Positions 21,634-30,141 of a DNA stretch of 32,727 nucleotides are shown piece by piece; within the stretch, counting starts at the first letter, position 1, and every line of letters starts with the position of its first letter. Origin of the DNA: Treponema sp. (lineage in GTDB: Bacteria > Spirochaetota > Spirochaetia > Treponematales > Treponemataceae). The translations under genes and the position numbers were made by a program. The notes under the pieces are model-generated. The model was not told the origin of the DNA and did no database searches. It was given only the letters and a program-made list of their open reading frames with translations. The stretch spans positions 74,024-106,750 of the forward strand of contig JAAVAP010000016.1 in the NCBI GenBank assembly GCA_014804005.1. Reading direction: 5' to 3'.

Positions 21634-21662
21634 AATGTAATTCATCTGCTTGAAAAAGTCAA
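21634..21662 (-). promoter_or_regulatory. Promoter of the short leader RNA
   Basis: TTGACT at 21662-21657 and TACATT at 21639-21634 with a 17-base spacer. The -35 and -10 hexamers are identical to those of RNA copy 1. Confidence 0.65.
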
Positions 21663-21744
21663 GCGGTGCGTTCAAAAATAGCAAGGCGCAAGCCCCGCGC
21701 CTCTTCCTCTTGAATTTTTTTCCCAGTTTCCTTAAAATAAAATC

Positions 21745-22959
21745 ATGTCCCAAACTTTTTATGCCAGCGACACAGTTTTCAGCGTAACGCAACTCACGAA
21801 CTACATAAAGGACATCATCGAAGGCAATTTTCCCGAAGTCATTCTCGAAGCGGAAATTTCAAACTACAGGCCGAGCTCGTCGGGACACGTCTATTTCGTG
21901 CTGAAAGATTCTCAGGCGCAAATCCAGGCGGTGATGTGGAAATCCACGGCGGCGCGGCTGAAATTTTCGCCAAAGGACGGAAACCTTGTCCGCGTGAAAG
22001 GAAGGCTTTCGGTTTACGCCGCGCGAGGAAACTACCAAATCGTAATCGACTCGATGGAATTGGCAGGAAGCGGCAACATTCTTCTGATGCTCGAGGAGCG
22101 GAAAAAACGCCTCGCCGAAGAAGGCATCTTCAACGAAGCGAACAAGATTCCCCTCCCCGCTTTCCCGAAAACCGTCGGAGTTGTCACGAGCACGACGGGA
22201 GCCGCGATCCGCGACATTCTCCAAATCACTCGGCGCAGAAACAAGTACGTTGACATAATAATTTTTCCTGCCGTCGTGCAGGGCGAAGCCGCCGCGCAAA
22301 GCATCGTGCGCCAAATCGAATGCGCAAACGAATTCAAAATGTGCGACGTTTTGATTGTAGGACGGGGCGGCGGCTCGCTCGAAGACCTTTTGCCTTTCAG
22401 CGAAGAAAGCGTCGTTCGCGCCATGGCCGCTTCAAGGATTCCAGTGATTTCCGCAGTGGGGCACGAAATCGACTGGTCGCTTTGCGACTTCGCCTCGGAC
22501 CGCCGCGCGCCCACGCCTTCCGCCGCCGCGGAAATCGCCGTTCCGATTTTGGACGACGCGCTTTATTTTTTGGAGCAAAAAAAATCCGAGTTCGAAAACG
22601 AAATCCGCCGCCGCGTGGAAAACTTGAAATTGATGATAAAAGAATTTTCTCCCGAAACGATGGAATTGAAATTCAGGAGCATCGAGCAGCCGCTTTTGCA
22701 GCGATTCGATTCGGCAAAAGAAAGCCTGCTTTCAAACATGACCGAGCGAGTGAACGGCGCGAAAACTTTGCTTGAAAAGCAAATCCTGATTTTGGAGAAC
22801 GCATCGCCCGCCGCGCTTTTCGAGCGAGGATATTCGATGGTGAGAAATTCGAGCGGAAAAATCGTCCGGAGTTTTTCCGAAGTTTCGCTCGGAGAAAAAA
22901 TCGAAATAATTCCTGCCAAAGGAAAAATTTTCGCCACGGTGAATTCGGCGCAAAATTAA
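21745..22959 (+). CDS. xseA: Exodeoxyribonuclease VII large subunit
   Basis: The 404-residue product has the XseA layout: an N-terminal OB-fold (FSVTQLTNYIKDIIEGNFP, GHVYFVLKDSQAQIQAVMWK, VRVKGRLSVYAARGNYQI), the catalytic domain with VGVVTSTTGAAIRDIL, FPAVVQGEAAAQSIV, DVLIVGRGGGSLEDLLPFSEE, PVISAVGHEIDWSLCDF and RRAPTPSAAAEIA, then a coiled-coil region that holds the small subunits and a C-terminal barrel (LFERGYSMV). ExoVII degrades single-stranded DNA processively from both ends. Length is a little short of the 450 residues of E. coli. No Shine-Dalgarno is seen before the ATG at 21745. xseB follows at 24 bases, the usual pairing. Confidence 0.96.
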   Translation: MSQTFYASDTVFSVTQLTNYIKDIIEGNFPEVILEAEISNYRPSSSGHVYFVLKDSQAQIQAVMWKSTAARLKFSPKDGNLVRVKGRLSVYAARGNYQIVIDSMELAGSGNILLMLEERKKRLAEEGIFNEANKIPLPAFPKTVGVVTSTTGAAIRDILQITRRRNKYVDIIIFPAVVQGEAAAQSIVRQIECANEFKMCDVLIVGRGGGSLEDLLPFSEESVVRAMAASRIPVISAVGHEIDWSLCDFASDRRAPTPSAAAEIAVPILDDALYFLEQKKSEFENEIRRRVENLKLMIKEFSPETMELKFRSIEQPLLQRFDSAKESLLSNMTERVNGAKTLLEKQILILENASPAALFERGYSMVRNSSGKIVRSFSEVSLGEKIEIIPAKGKIFATVNSAQN

Positions 22960-22983
22960 TTTTGCATAGTTAAGGAGAATGCG

Positions 22984-23262
22984 ATGAAAAATTTTGAAGA
23001 GAATTTGGAACGGCTCGAGCAAATCAGCCAGAAAATCAAAAATCCCGAAGTCACGCTCGAAGACGCGCTCGCTTCGTTCGAAGAAGGAATCAAGCTTGCA
23101 AAGGGCATGGAAAAAGAGATCGACCGCATCGAAGGAAAAATCCAAGTCCTGATGAACCAGCCAGTCGCAAGCGCAGGCGATTCGCCCGAACTGGATTTGT
23201 TCTCGCAAACCGACGACGCGACGGGAAGCGCGGGCGCGCCGAAAGAAGGGCTTCGCCAATAA
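22984..23262 (+). CDS. xseB: Exodeoxyribonuclease VII small subunit
   Basis: The 92-residue product carries the XseB helical hairpin (FEENLERLEQISQKIKNPEV, TLEDALASFEEGIKLAK), in which the xSLEExLxxFEEGxxL pattern is diagnostic. The C-terminal 30 residues are an acidic, low-complexity tail (DSPELDLFSQTDDA). Several copies decorate one XseA subunit. The ATG follows AAGGAG at 22972-22977. It is co-transcribed with xseA and probably with mutL, 32 bases further on. Confidence 0.94.
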   Translation: MKNFEENLERLEQISQKIKNPEVTLEDALASFEEGIKLAKGMEKEIDRIEGKIQVLMNQPVASAGDSPELDLFSQTDDATGSAGAPKEGLRQ

Positions 23263-23294
23263 TTTTTTGCAAAACGATTCCAAATAAAATCATC

Positions 23295-25259
23295 ATGGAA
23301 GAAAAATCGGAAAGGCAAATAAAAATTCTCAATGCGGAAGTCGCGCGGAAAATCGCGGCAGGCGAAGTGATCGACCGCCCGAACGCCACGCTTCGCGAAC
23401 TTTTGGACAACGCCGTGGATTCCGGCGCGACGCAAATCGACGTGGAAATTTTCGGAGGCGGCATCGAGAAAATCCGCGTTGCGGACAATGGCTGCGGAAT
23501 GTCAAAGGAAAATCTTTTGGCGGCGGCGCATCCTCACGCCACGAGCAAAATCAGCACGGAAAGCGACCTCTTGAATCTTTCGACGCTTGGATTTCGCGGC
23601 GAGGCTTTGGCTTCGATCGCGGCGGTTTCGCGCCTTACGATTGCGAGCGGCGCGTACAAAATGCGTTGCAGCATCACGGAAGACCATTTGATCGAGCCTT
23701 CGCAAAATGTCGAAGGAACGATCGTCACGAGCGAAAACCTTTTCGAAAATTTTCCAGCGCGAAGGCAATTTTTAAAACGACCCGCAAGCGAGACGAAAAT
23801 GTGCCGCTCGACATTTTTGGAAAAATCGCTCGCCCGAACCAACATCGCGTTCCGCCTCAGCGTTGACGGCGAAATCCGAAGCGATTTGAGCGCAGGACAA
23901 ACTTTGGCAAAGCGTTTCGTGAGCGCGCTTGAAATCAGGCAAAGCGCGGATTTGTTTTACGAACTAAAAGGCAATTCCACGAACGGCGAATGGAATTTCA
24001 AAATCGTAATCGGAGATCCTTCGATTTCGCGCCCAGACAGAAAAGACATTTTCGTTTACGTGAACGGAAGGCGCATTTCGGAATATTCGCTGCTCCAAGC
24101 AATCGAGTACGGAGCGCAGGGATGCTTTCCGAACGGCACTCATCCTGTCGCCGCCCTTTTCGTGGAAATGCGTCCGGACTTGGTGGACTTCAACATTCAT
24201 CCTGCAAAGCGCGAGGCGCGTTTCAAGGACATCGCGCAACTTCATCACGGAGTGAGCAGCACGCTCAGAGAATTTTTCCGCGCGTACACAATCAAGACGA
24301 TGAAGGAGCAATATTCCACGCCGTTTTTGGCAGAAGCTGCTTCAAACGATTCTGCGAATTTTTCGGAGAAAAAAAATTCTTTCGAAAGCTCGCCTCGTTC
24401 CGACGCGCCACAAATCGCGCGCGCTTTTTTTGAAAACGAAAATTCCGAAGCGAAAAATATTTTTACGAAAAAAACAATTCCGCCGATTTCGAAAAATTTT
24501 TCCCCCGCGAACTACAGTTCCAGCATAAGCGGCCGCCCTTCGTTTTTGAAAGTGGCAGAACCGAATGCGGAAAAAAATTCCGCGCCGCGCGATTTTCACA
24601 GAAGCGAAAATTCCTCGACTGAAAATTATTCTCTTCCAAATCCGCTCAAAACGGAAAACGAAAATTCCGCAAAGGAATATCAAAGCGCGTTTTTTCCAAA
24701 GGCGCATGTTCAAGGCTACGAATTCCGCTATATCGGATGCACGCTCGGAACATTCATTTTGATTGAAAAAAATTCCGCGCTTTACGCGATCGACCAGCAC
24801 GCGGCGCACGAGCGTTTTTTGTTCGACAAAATCATGGGCGGAAAAAGCGAGACGCAAAAACTTTTGATTCCGCTCAAAATCGCGCTCGATTCGGACGAGG
24901 ACGAGCGGCAAATGGAGGCACTTGCCCCGCAACTTTTTGAATGCGGATTTTCCTGCGAAAAAATTTCAGAAAGCGAATGGCAGTTCACCACGCTGAATTC
25001 GCTTTGGAATGGCGACGCGCAAGAATTGAAAAAAAGGCTTTTCGAACGCGGAGTCGAGCCGCGCGAAATCATCCGAAAAATCGCTGCGATGACGGCATGC
25101 AAGGCAGCGGTAAAGGACGGCTACATTTTGGACGACGCGGCGGCGGAAGACTTGGCAAAAAAGGCTTTGGATTTGCCGGATCCGCATTGTCCGCACGGCC
25201 GTCCAGTCTACACGGTGCTCACGCGCGAAAATCTTTTCGCCTTGGTAAAAAGGACATAG
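23295..25259 (+). CDS. mutL: DNA mismatch repair protein MutL
   Basis: The 654-residue product has the GHKL ATPase of MutL at residues 1-340: IAAGEVIDRPN, RELLDNAVDSGA with the general-base Glu and metal Asn, VADNGCGM, and TLGFRGEALASIAAV. A long variable Ser/Asn/Lys-rich linker spans about 345-475. The C-terminal dimerisation domain carries an endonuclease-type metal site: DQHAAHERFLFD at about 500 (the last Glu of DQHA(x)2E(x)4E is Asp), ACKAAVKDG, PHCPHGRPV and a terminal LVKRT. It should therefore nick DNA during mismatch repair, as expected in a genome without MutH. The start is chosen for family fit; no good ribosome site is seen. Its activity bears on the stability of the homopolymer tracts in this window. 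Confidence 0.96.
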   Translation: MEEKSERQIKILNAEVARKIAAGEVIDRPNATLRELLDNAVDSGATQIDVEIFGGGIEKIRVADNGCGMSKENLLAAAHPHATSKISTESDLLNLSTLGFRGEALASIAAVSRLTIASGAYKMRCSITEDHLIEPSQNVEGTIVTSENLFENFPARRQFLKRPASETKMCRSTFLEKSLARTNIAFRLSVDGEIRSDLSAGQTLAKRFVSALEIRQSADLFYELKGNSTNGEWNFKIVIGDPSISRPDRKDIFVYVNGRRISEYSLLQAIEYGAQGCFPNGTHPVAALFVEMRPDLVDFNIHPAKREARFKDIAQLHHGVSSTLREFFRAYTIKTMKEQYSTPFLAEAASNDSANFSEKKNSFESSPRSDAPQIARAFFENENSEAKNIFTKKTIPPISKNFSPANYSSSISGRPSFLKVAEPNAEKNSAPRDFHRSENSSTENYSLPNPLKTENENSAKEYQSAFFPKAHVQGYEFRYIGCTLGTFILIEKNSALYAIDQHAAHERFLFDKIMGGKSETQKLLIPLKIALDSDEDERQMEALAPQLFECGFSCEKISESEWQFTTLNSLWNGDAQELKKRLFERGVEPREIIRKIAAMTACKAAVKDGYILDDAAAEDLAKKALDLPDPHCPHGRPVYTVLTRENLFALVKRT

Positions 25260-25269
25260 AAATAAACTG

Positions 25270-25287
25270 CGCGCAAATTATTGCGCG
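25270..25287. terminator. Hairpin between convergent mutL and TPR gene
   Basis: CGCGCAA-ATTA-TTGCGCG lies in the 18-base gap and overlaps the last codon and stop of the leftward TPR gene. There is no T-run, so termination is uncertain, but it is the only structure available between the two converging genes. Confidence 0.4.
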
Positions 25288-27746
25288 GCCGCAAGCAGCG
25301 TGTCCACTTCCGCTTTTTTGTAAGTGGGATTTTTTTGCTGCAAGATTTTCAAATAGGCTTCCGCATTCGCAGTGTCTTTCAACGCAATGAAAACTTTCGC
25401 CACTTCGATGTAAGTGTCCCAATTGCTCGTATCGGAATTGAGAATCTCAAGGTAAGTCGTCTTGGCATTGTCAAAGTCGCCCGCGCCCGAATACGCCTGC
25501 GCCAAATTGAAGCGGACGGTATTGTCCTTGGGATTTCTCCTGATGGCGTTCTGGAAATAAGTGATGGCGTTCGAATAATCCTTTTTGGTGAGATACGCGC
25601 TTCCCAAATTGTTTTCCAGCTCAAAACTCGGACTTGTATTGTACGCGTCAAGATAGAACGAAAGCGCGGCGTCCGCGTCGGGCGGATTCATGTTCATGAA
25701 CATTTTGCCAAGATTTGTCTTGGTCTTCGTGTTGCTCGGATCGAGGACAAGGACCTCCTTGTAAAGGGTTATGGCTTTGTCGGCATTGCCGAGCGTGTCC
25801 TCGATGAGCGCGTAATTGTACACGACCATCGCCTTGTCAGAATTCCGCCTAAGCGCGTCCATCTGCTCGTATGCGAGTTTCGCGTTGCCTTGCGCGGCGG
25901 AAAGTTTATTCTGGTTGAAAAGCGCGGTCGCCAAATTGTAATGAGTTATCGGATCTTTGTCGCCAGGCTTTAGAAGCGCGATGGCGCGGCGATAGCAATT
26001 TTCGGCCTCGGAATTGTTGCCCATTCCGGCATAGACCGAGCCGCATTCGTTCAAAGCCTGCGTGTTCACAGGATCAAGTTCGATGACTTTCTTGTAAGCG
26101 TCAAGCGCGCCCTTCGAATCGTTGAACGCAGTGTTCAAAATGCGGGCTTCCTCCAAATATGCGCGGGAATAATTCGGATTCACTTGATGCGCGTTTCGAA
26201 AAGCCGCCAGAGCGTCCTTGTTCAGCTTGAGGCGTTGGCAAGCCATTCCCAAATTGAAATACGCGGGATCGAAATTCTTGTTGTACCTCACCGAAGACTC
26301 GAACGAAGAACGAGCCGCGGTATAATTTTGAAGGCGGAATTGTGCGCGTCCCAAATTATAATAGTAAAGATAATTGTCGGGATCATTTTGTACGGCGGAC
26401 GACAGCTCTTTTTGAGCCTTTTCCCAGTCGCTATTTTCGATGTAATTCATTCCCAAAATATAATGCGAGGCCGGATCATCTTGATTGTTGGCAAGAGCCT
26501 TGTTCACATATTGAATTGCGGCGGAATTGAGTTTTTTTCTGCGTCCTTCATCTTTTTCGCTGGAAGCCGCATCGTACAAAGCGCCTGCGATTTCGCTGTA
26601 TTTCGACGCGCTGAATTCGGGCTCGCCCTCGGAAAGCGGAAGTTGGCTTGAAGCCTGCTCGAAATTCAAAAGCGCGCTGTCGATGTCGCCAGTGTTGAGG
26701 TCGGCTTTGCCGGCGAGAACCTTGTTGTTCACCGAATCAATTTTCGTCTTGAGTTCCTTGTTCTTTTGAGCAAGAGCCTCTTCCTTTGCCTTGCGTTCGG
26801 CGTCCTCTTTCTTGCGCTGTTCTTCGGCGGCCTTGCGTTCAAGGGCTTCTTCTTCCGCGCGGGAATTTTCGCTCGCGCTACGTTGCTGTTTCGCCAAAAG
26901 TTTGTTTATCGTTTCCTGATTTCGCTCGTTTTGTTCGCGCAGGGCGTTCGCGATTCCGTCCGTGTCAAAATTGAAATTCGCGTTTTGCGAAGCGGCATTC
27001 TGCGCCTCGGATTCTTTTTTAAGCGCAATCGCTTTGTCCAAAAGTTCGTCGGCTTCCTTGTCGTTTATGTCCGCCTGCAAAAGTTCGTTCAGAAGGCGCA
27101 TCGCGTCATCGAACTGTCCTTTTTCAAGATATTTTTGCGCCAAGGCGAGCGTGTTTTCCCGCTGCTTCGCGAATTTGTCGCCGCTGCCAAGCCAAACTCC
27201 GCGCGTCGCAAAAAATCCAAGCAAAAGCAAAATTGCAATCACCGCGACAATCGCGATCACCGCCCCGCCCTTCTTTTTTTTGGAATCATCGGGGGAAACA
27301 GCCACATTTCCAAAAGTGGCGGCATTTTCCAACGCGGCTGAATCATGCGAAACATTCGCGGCAACGCCCGCAGAATTTTGTCGAAGAATCGTTTTTTCTT
27401 CCGACATCTGCGCCGCTCTTGAAGGCGAAGTCGCTTTCGTAGTTTGAGCCGCGCTTCTCGCCGCCGCAGCTACAGTTTTTGTAGCTACAACAGGTTTTGC
27501 GGCCGCCATCGATTTTGCCGACATTTCAGCAGCGGGCTTTTTTACATCCGCTACGGTTTCGGTTTTCCTTGCGACGGAAGTTCGCGCTTTTTTCGCGGAA
27601 TCCGCAGATTTTTCAGTCGCTTCGGTCAAGGACATTTTTTTTGCCGCGCCGGCCGTTCTTGCCACCGCGCCCGCTGATTTTTTTGAAGCATTTTCGTCTG
27701 TTTTCTTTTCCACAGATTCATTATCGGCGATTTTTCGTTTTGCCAT
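25278..27746 (-). CDS. Large TPR-repeat membrane protein
   Basis: The product is 822 residues. Residues 1-155 are a low-complexity Ala/Lys/Thr/Ser-rich cytoplasmic tail resembling histone-H1-like sequence. One membrane helix follows (about 160-185: GGAVIAIVAVIAILLLLGFF). A Glu/Lys/Arg coiled coil (about 260-335: EEALERKAAEEQRKKEDAE) leads into about a dozen TPR units (ASHYILGMNYIENSDWEKA, YYYNLGRAQFRLQNYTAA, PAYFNLGMACQRLKLN, TVRFNLAQAYSGAGDF). TPRs are protein-interaction scaffolds, here probably in the periplasm. AAGGGA precedes the ATG. It is 14 bases downstream of another TPR gene, so both are likely one operon and may form a complex. Confidence 0.87.
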   Translation of the reverse strand: MAKRKIADNESVEKKTDENASKKSAGAVARTAGAAKKMSLTEATEKSADSAKKARTSVARKTETVADVKKPAAEMSAKSMAAAKPVVATKTVAAAARSAAQTTKATSPSRAAQMSEEKTILRQNSAGVAANVSHDSAALENAATFGNVAVSPDDSKKKKGGAVIAIVAVIAILLLLGFFATRGVWLGSGDKFAKQRENTLALAQKYLEKGQFDDAMRLLNELLQADINDKEADELLDKAIALKKESEAQNAASQNANFNFDTDGIANALREQNERNQETINKLLAKQQRSASENSRAEEEALERKAAEEQRKKEDAERKAKEEALAQKNKELKTKIDSVNNKVLAGKADLNTGDIDSALLNFEQASSQLPLSEGEPEFSASKYSEIAGALYDAASSEKDEGRRKKLNSAAIQYVNKALANNQDDPASHYILGMNYIENSDWEKAQKELSSAVQNDPDNYLYYYNLGRAQFRLQNYTAARSSFESSVRYNKNFDPAYFNLGMACQRLKLNKDALAAFRNAHQVNPNYSRAYLEEARILNTAFNDSKGALDAYKKVIELDPVNTQALNECGSVYAGMGNNSEAENCYRRAIALLKPGDKDPITHYNLATALFNQNKLSAAQGNAKLAYEQMDALRRNSDKAMVVYNYALIEDTLGNADKAITLYKEVLVLDPSNTKTKTNLGKMFMNMNPPDADAALSFYLDAYNTSPSFELENNLGSAYLTKKDYSNAITYFQNAIRRNPKDNTVRFNLAQAYSGAGDFDNAKTTYLEILNSDTSNWDTYIEVAKVFIALKDTANAEAYLKILQQKNPTYKKAEVDTLLAAAQ

Positions 27747-27760
27747 AAAATTTTCCCTTT

Positions 27761-28621
27761 TTATTCGATGTCGGAATCGTAGTCATAATCGAGCGCGTTT
27801 TCCGCATCCGCGCTCATGTTCGTAGCGTCGGAATTCTGCCGCAAGGAATTTGCCACGTCTTCAAGCAATTTTCGGCGGCGTTCTTCTTCGGCGGCGCGCG
27901 CTTCTGCGGCAAGCCTTTCTTCTTCCGCGCGTTTTTCCGCGGCAATTTTTTCTTCCTCGGCGCGTTTTTCCGCAGCGACCCGCTCCCGTTCGGCGCGTTC
28001 CGTGGCAAGCCTTTCTTCTTCGGCTTTAATTCGGGCGGCTTCCTGCTCGGCGAGCGCGGCGGCTTCTGCTCTGGCGGAAATTTCCGTTTCAATCAGCGAG
28101 ATTATTCTTTCGATTTGCGGACGCTGGACGCTTTCTGGACGCAGCGCAAGATAACGCTTGTAGTCCGAGGCGGCTTCGGAAAGCATGTCGAGTTTTATTT
28201 CAGTGTTCGCCTTGTTCAAAAACGGCTCGGCGTAGCCAGGATCCGCCACAGTCGCCATCGAAAAACTCTCGAGCGCGGATTGAAATTCGCCCATTGAAAA
28301 ATAGGAATTTCCCATATTGAAATAAAGAAGTTTTTTGTTCGTGCCAGAAGCGGACAAACCTTTTTTGAACGCTTCCACGGATTTCGTGTAGTTTCCGATT
28401 TGATAGTAAGAAAGTCCGAGATAATTGTATTCCGCCGGAGTCGCGCTTCCCGAATTGACGGCGGTTTCCAAGGGAGCAATGGCTTCGGCAGCCTTTCCCT
28501 GCTCGAAAAGTTTCGTTCCCTGCGAAACTGATTTTTTCGAAGCCGAATCCTGCGCCAAAACGACATTCGCGCATAAAACTGCGAAAAACATAGCCCGCAA
28601 ACACTTGTATTTTATTTTCAT
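27761..28621 (-). CDS. Exported TPR protein with C-terminal coiled coil
   Basis: The product is 286 residues from the ATG at 28621, which gives a compact signal peptide (MKIKYKCLRAMFFAVLCANV, cleaved after VLA). About four TPR units follow (GTKLFEQGKAAEAIAPLE, AEYNYLGLSYYQIGNYTKSV, LLYFNMGNSYFSMGEF, AEPFLNKANTEIKL). Then comes a long heptad coiled coil rich in Ala/Glu/Arg (about 185-255, AEEEKIAAEKRAEEERLAAE) and an acidic tail (DYDYDSDIE). Upstream in-frame ATGs at 28657 and 28630 exist; none has a clear ribosome site, so the start is uncertain. It is probably a periplasmic partner of the downstream TPR membrane protein. Confidence 0.82.
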   Translation of the reverse strand: MKIKYKCLRAMFFAVLCANVVLAQDSASKKSVSQGTKLFEQGKAAEAIAPLETAVNSGSATPAEYNYLGLSYYQIGNYTKSVEAFKKGLSASGTNKKLLYFNMGNSYFSMGEFQSALESFSMATVADPGYAEPFLNKANTEIKLDMLSEAASDYKRYLALRPESVQRPQIERIISLIETEISARAEAAALAEQEAARIKAEEERLATERAERERVAAEKRAEEEKIAAEKRAEEERLAAEARAAEEERRRKLLEDVANSLRQNSDATNMSADAENALDYDYDSDIE

Positions 28622-28633
28622 ATATGCCATAAT
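28605..28633 (+). promoter_or_regulatory. Promoter of the TPR/Mrr-like gene
   Basis: TTGTAT (28605-28610), 17 bases, CATAAT (28628-28633), with the gene's ATG about 50 bases beyond the expected start. It overlaps the start codon region of the divergent TPR gene. Confidence 0.5.
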
Positions 28634-28688
28634 TACACATAAAACCAAATTTTTCAATACTGGTAACTTAATTTTGGAGAAAAGTCAA

Positions 28689-30056
28689 ATGGGTGTCGCT
28701 CAAATTGTAGCTATCATTTTTTTGGGAACTATCGTAACTATCCTTACTTTTGTGGCGGTGAAAAACGTCGCTTCCCCGAAAAAAATCGACGGAATCCAAA
28801 GGCTTCTAAAACAAGGAAAAACGCAGGCCGCGATAAAGGCTGCGAAGGGATTGATTCAAAAAAATCCCAAGGACTATTTCGCGCACTATTATCTCGGACG
28901 CGCATATTTGGCGGACGGCAAGAACGAACTCGCTTTGATGGAATTGAAATACGTGGACAAAAACGGAATCTTCGACGGAAAGCAGCTTCCCGAACCACAA
29001 TTCCGCAAGACGATCGCCGCGCTTTATTCAAAATTCGGACAGCAGGAAGACGCGCTAAAGCAGTATTTGCTTCTCACAAAACTTGAGCCGAACGTGGCGG
29101 ACAATTATTTTCAGGTGGCGCAAGTCTACGACGCGAACAACCGCCACAACGAAGCGATGGGCTTCTACGACAAAGTTTTGCGGCTGGACAAGCGCAATGT
29201 CAAGGCACACGCCGCGATGGGGCTTTTGCTCTACCGCGCCAAGCAAATCAACGAGGCGAAGCGTGAAATAGACACGGCGATCAAGCTCAGTCCCGACACT
29301 TATTCCACTTATTATTATCTCGGAAAAATTCTCAAGGACAGCAAGGATTTGCCGGGCGCAATCAAGGCGTTCGAAAAAGGCCAGCGCGACGCGGAATACC
29401 GCCAAAAGTCGCTTATCGAAATGGGTTCGTGCTATATGATGGGAAACAGCGTGGAAAACGCGATGAATTGCTACGAACGCGCTATTTCGGCATCAAAGGA
29501 CGCGAGCACGCCCGAAACAGTTTACGCGCGATATTTTTTGGCGGCATGCTACGAAAAAACGCGCAAAATCGACAAGGCAATCCAACAATGGGAAGCGATT
29601 TCCGCCGTGCAAAAAAATTTCCGGGACGTTCCGCAAAAACTCGCCGAATACAAGGATTTGCAGGCGAACGATTCGCTAAAAGAATACCTCACGAGCACGG
29701 AATCGGAATTCGTGGAAATTTGCAAAAGGACTTGCTCAAAGGCGATGAGCTGCCAGCCGCAACAAGTCGATTTGAAGAAATGGGGATGCCAAATAGTCGC
29801 GACGGACGCGGGCAATTCCGACTGGCGCAGCGTCAGGAAGCAGTCGTTTTTGCTTTATTTTTTCCGCGAGTCGAATCCCATAGAAGAAAGCGTCGTGCTC
29901 CGCGCCCTCGACGAACTGAAAAGCAAAAATTGCACCAAGGCGTACATTCTTGCCAGTTCCAATTTTTCTCCGACGGCGAAAAAGCAGGCGGAAAATCGTC
30001 CCGTGGAACTTGTCGGAAAACAGGCGCTCGAAATGTTGCTGGACAAGGCCAGTTGA
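28689..30056 (+). CDS. Membrane-anchored TPR protein with C-terminal Mrr-like domain
   Basis: The product is 455 residues starting at ATG 28689, eight bases or so after GGAGAA. Residues 1-25 (GVAQIVAIIFLGTIVTILTF) form an N-terminal anchor. Residues about 35-330 are TPRs (AHYYLGRAYLADGKNELAL, NYFQVAQVYDANNRHNEAM, VKAHAAMGLLLYRAKQINEA). The last 110 residues resemble the Mrr/PD-(D/E)xK restriction-endonuclease fold: AYILASSNFSPTAKKQAEN followed by PVELVGKQALEMLL matches the closing strands and helix of Mrr_cat. The catalytic part looks eroded: SFLLYFFRES stands where the (E/Q)xK strand belongs. It is probably a binding or structural module, not a nuclease. It is followed by a metallophosphoesterase and a ParB/DUF4032-like gene. 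Confidence 0.85.
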   Translation: MGVAQIVAIIFLGTIVTILTFVAVKNVASPKKIDGIQRLLKQGKTQAAIKAAKGLIQKNPKDYFAHYYLGRAYLADGKNELALMELKYVDKNGIFDGKQLPEPQFRKTIAALYSKFGQQEDALKQYLLLTKLEPNVADNYFQVAQVYDANNRHNEAMGFYDKVLRLDKRNVKAHAAMGLLLYRAKQINEAKREIDTAIKLSPDTYSTYYYLGKILKDSKDLPGAIKAFEKGQRDAEYRQKSLIEMGSCYMMGNSVENAMNCYERAISASKDASTPETVYARYFLAACYEKTRKIDKAIQQWEAISAVQKNFRDVPQKLAEYKDLQANDSLKEYLTSTESEFVEICKRTCSKAMSCQPQQVDLKKWGCQIVATDAGNSDWRSVRKQSFLLYFFRESNPIEESVVLRALDELKSKNCTKAYILASSNFSPTAKKQAENRPVELVGKQALEMLLDKAS

Positions 30057-30060
30057 AAAG

Positions 30061-30141
30061 ATGAAAAATGCCGCGTCGTTTTTCTTCAAAGTCAGCGCGA
30101 TTTTACGCGAACTCTCGCAAAAGGAAAGGCCAATTAAGTGA
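30061..30141 (+). CDS. Possible 26-residue small protein
   Basis: ATG at 30061, four bases after the TPR gene's stop, opens MKNAASFFFKVSAILRELSQ... and ends in a TGA that overlaps the GTG start of the next gene (GTGA). The overlap geometry suits translational coupling and the peptide is a short amphipathic basic helix. There is no strong ribosome site of its own, so this may be only a spacer frame. Confidence 0.3.
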   Translation: MKNAASFFFKVSAILRELSQKERPIK

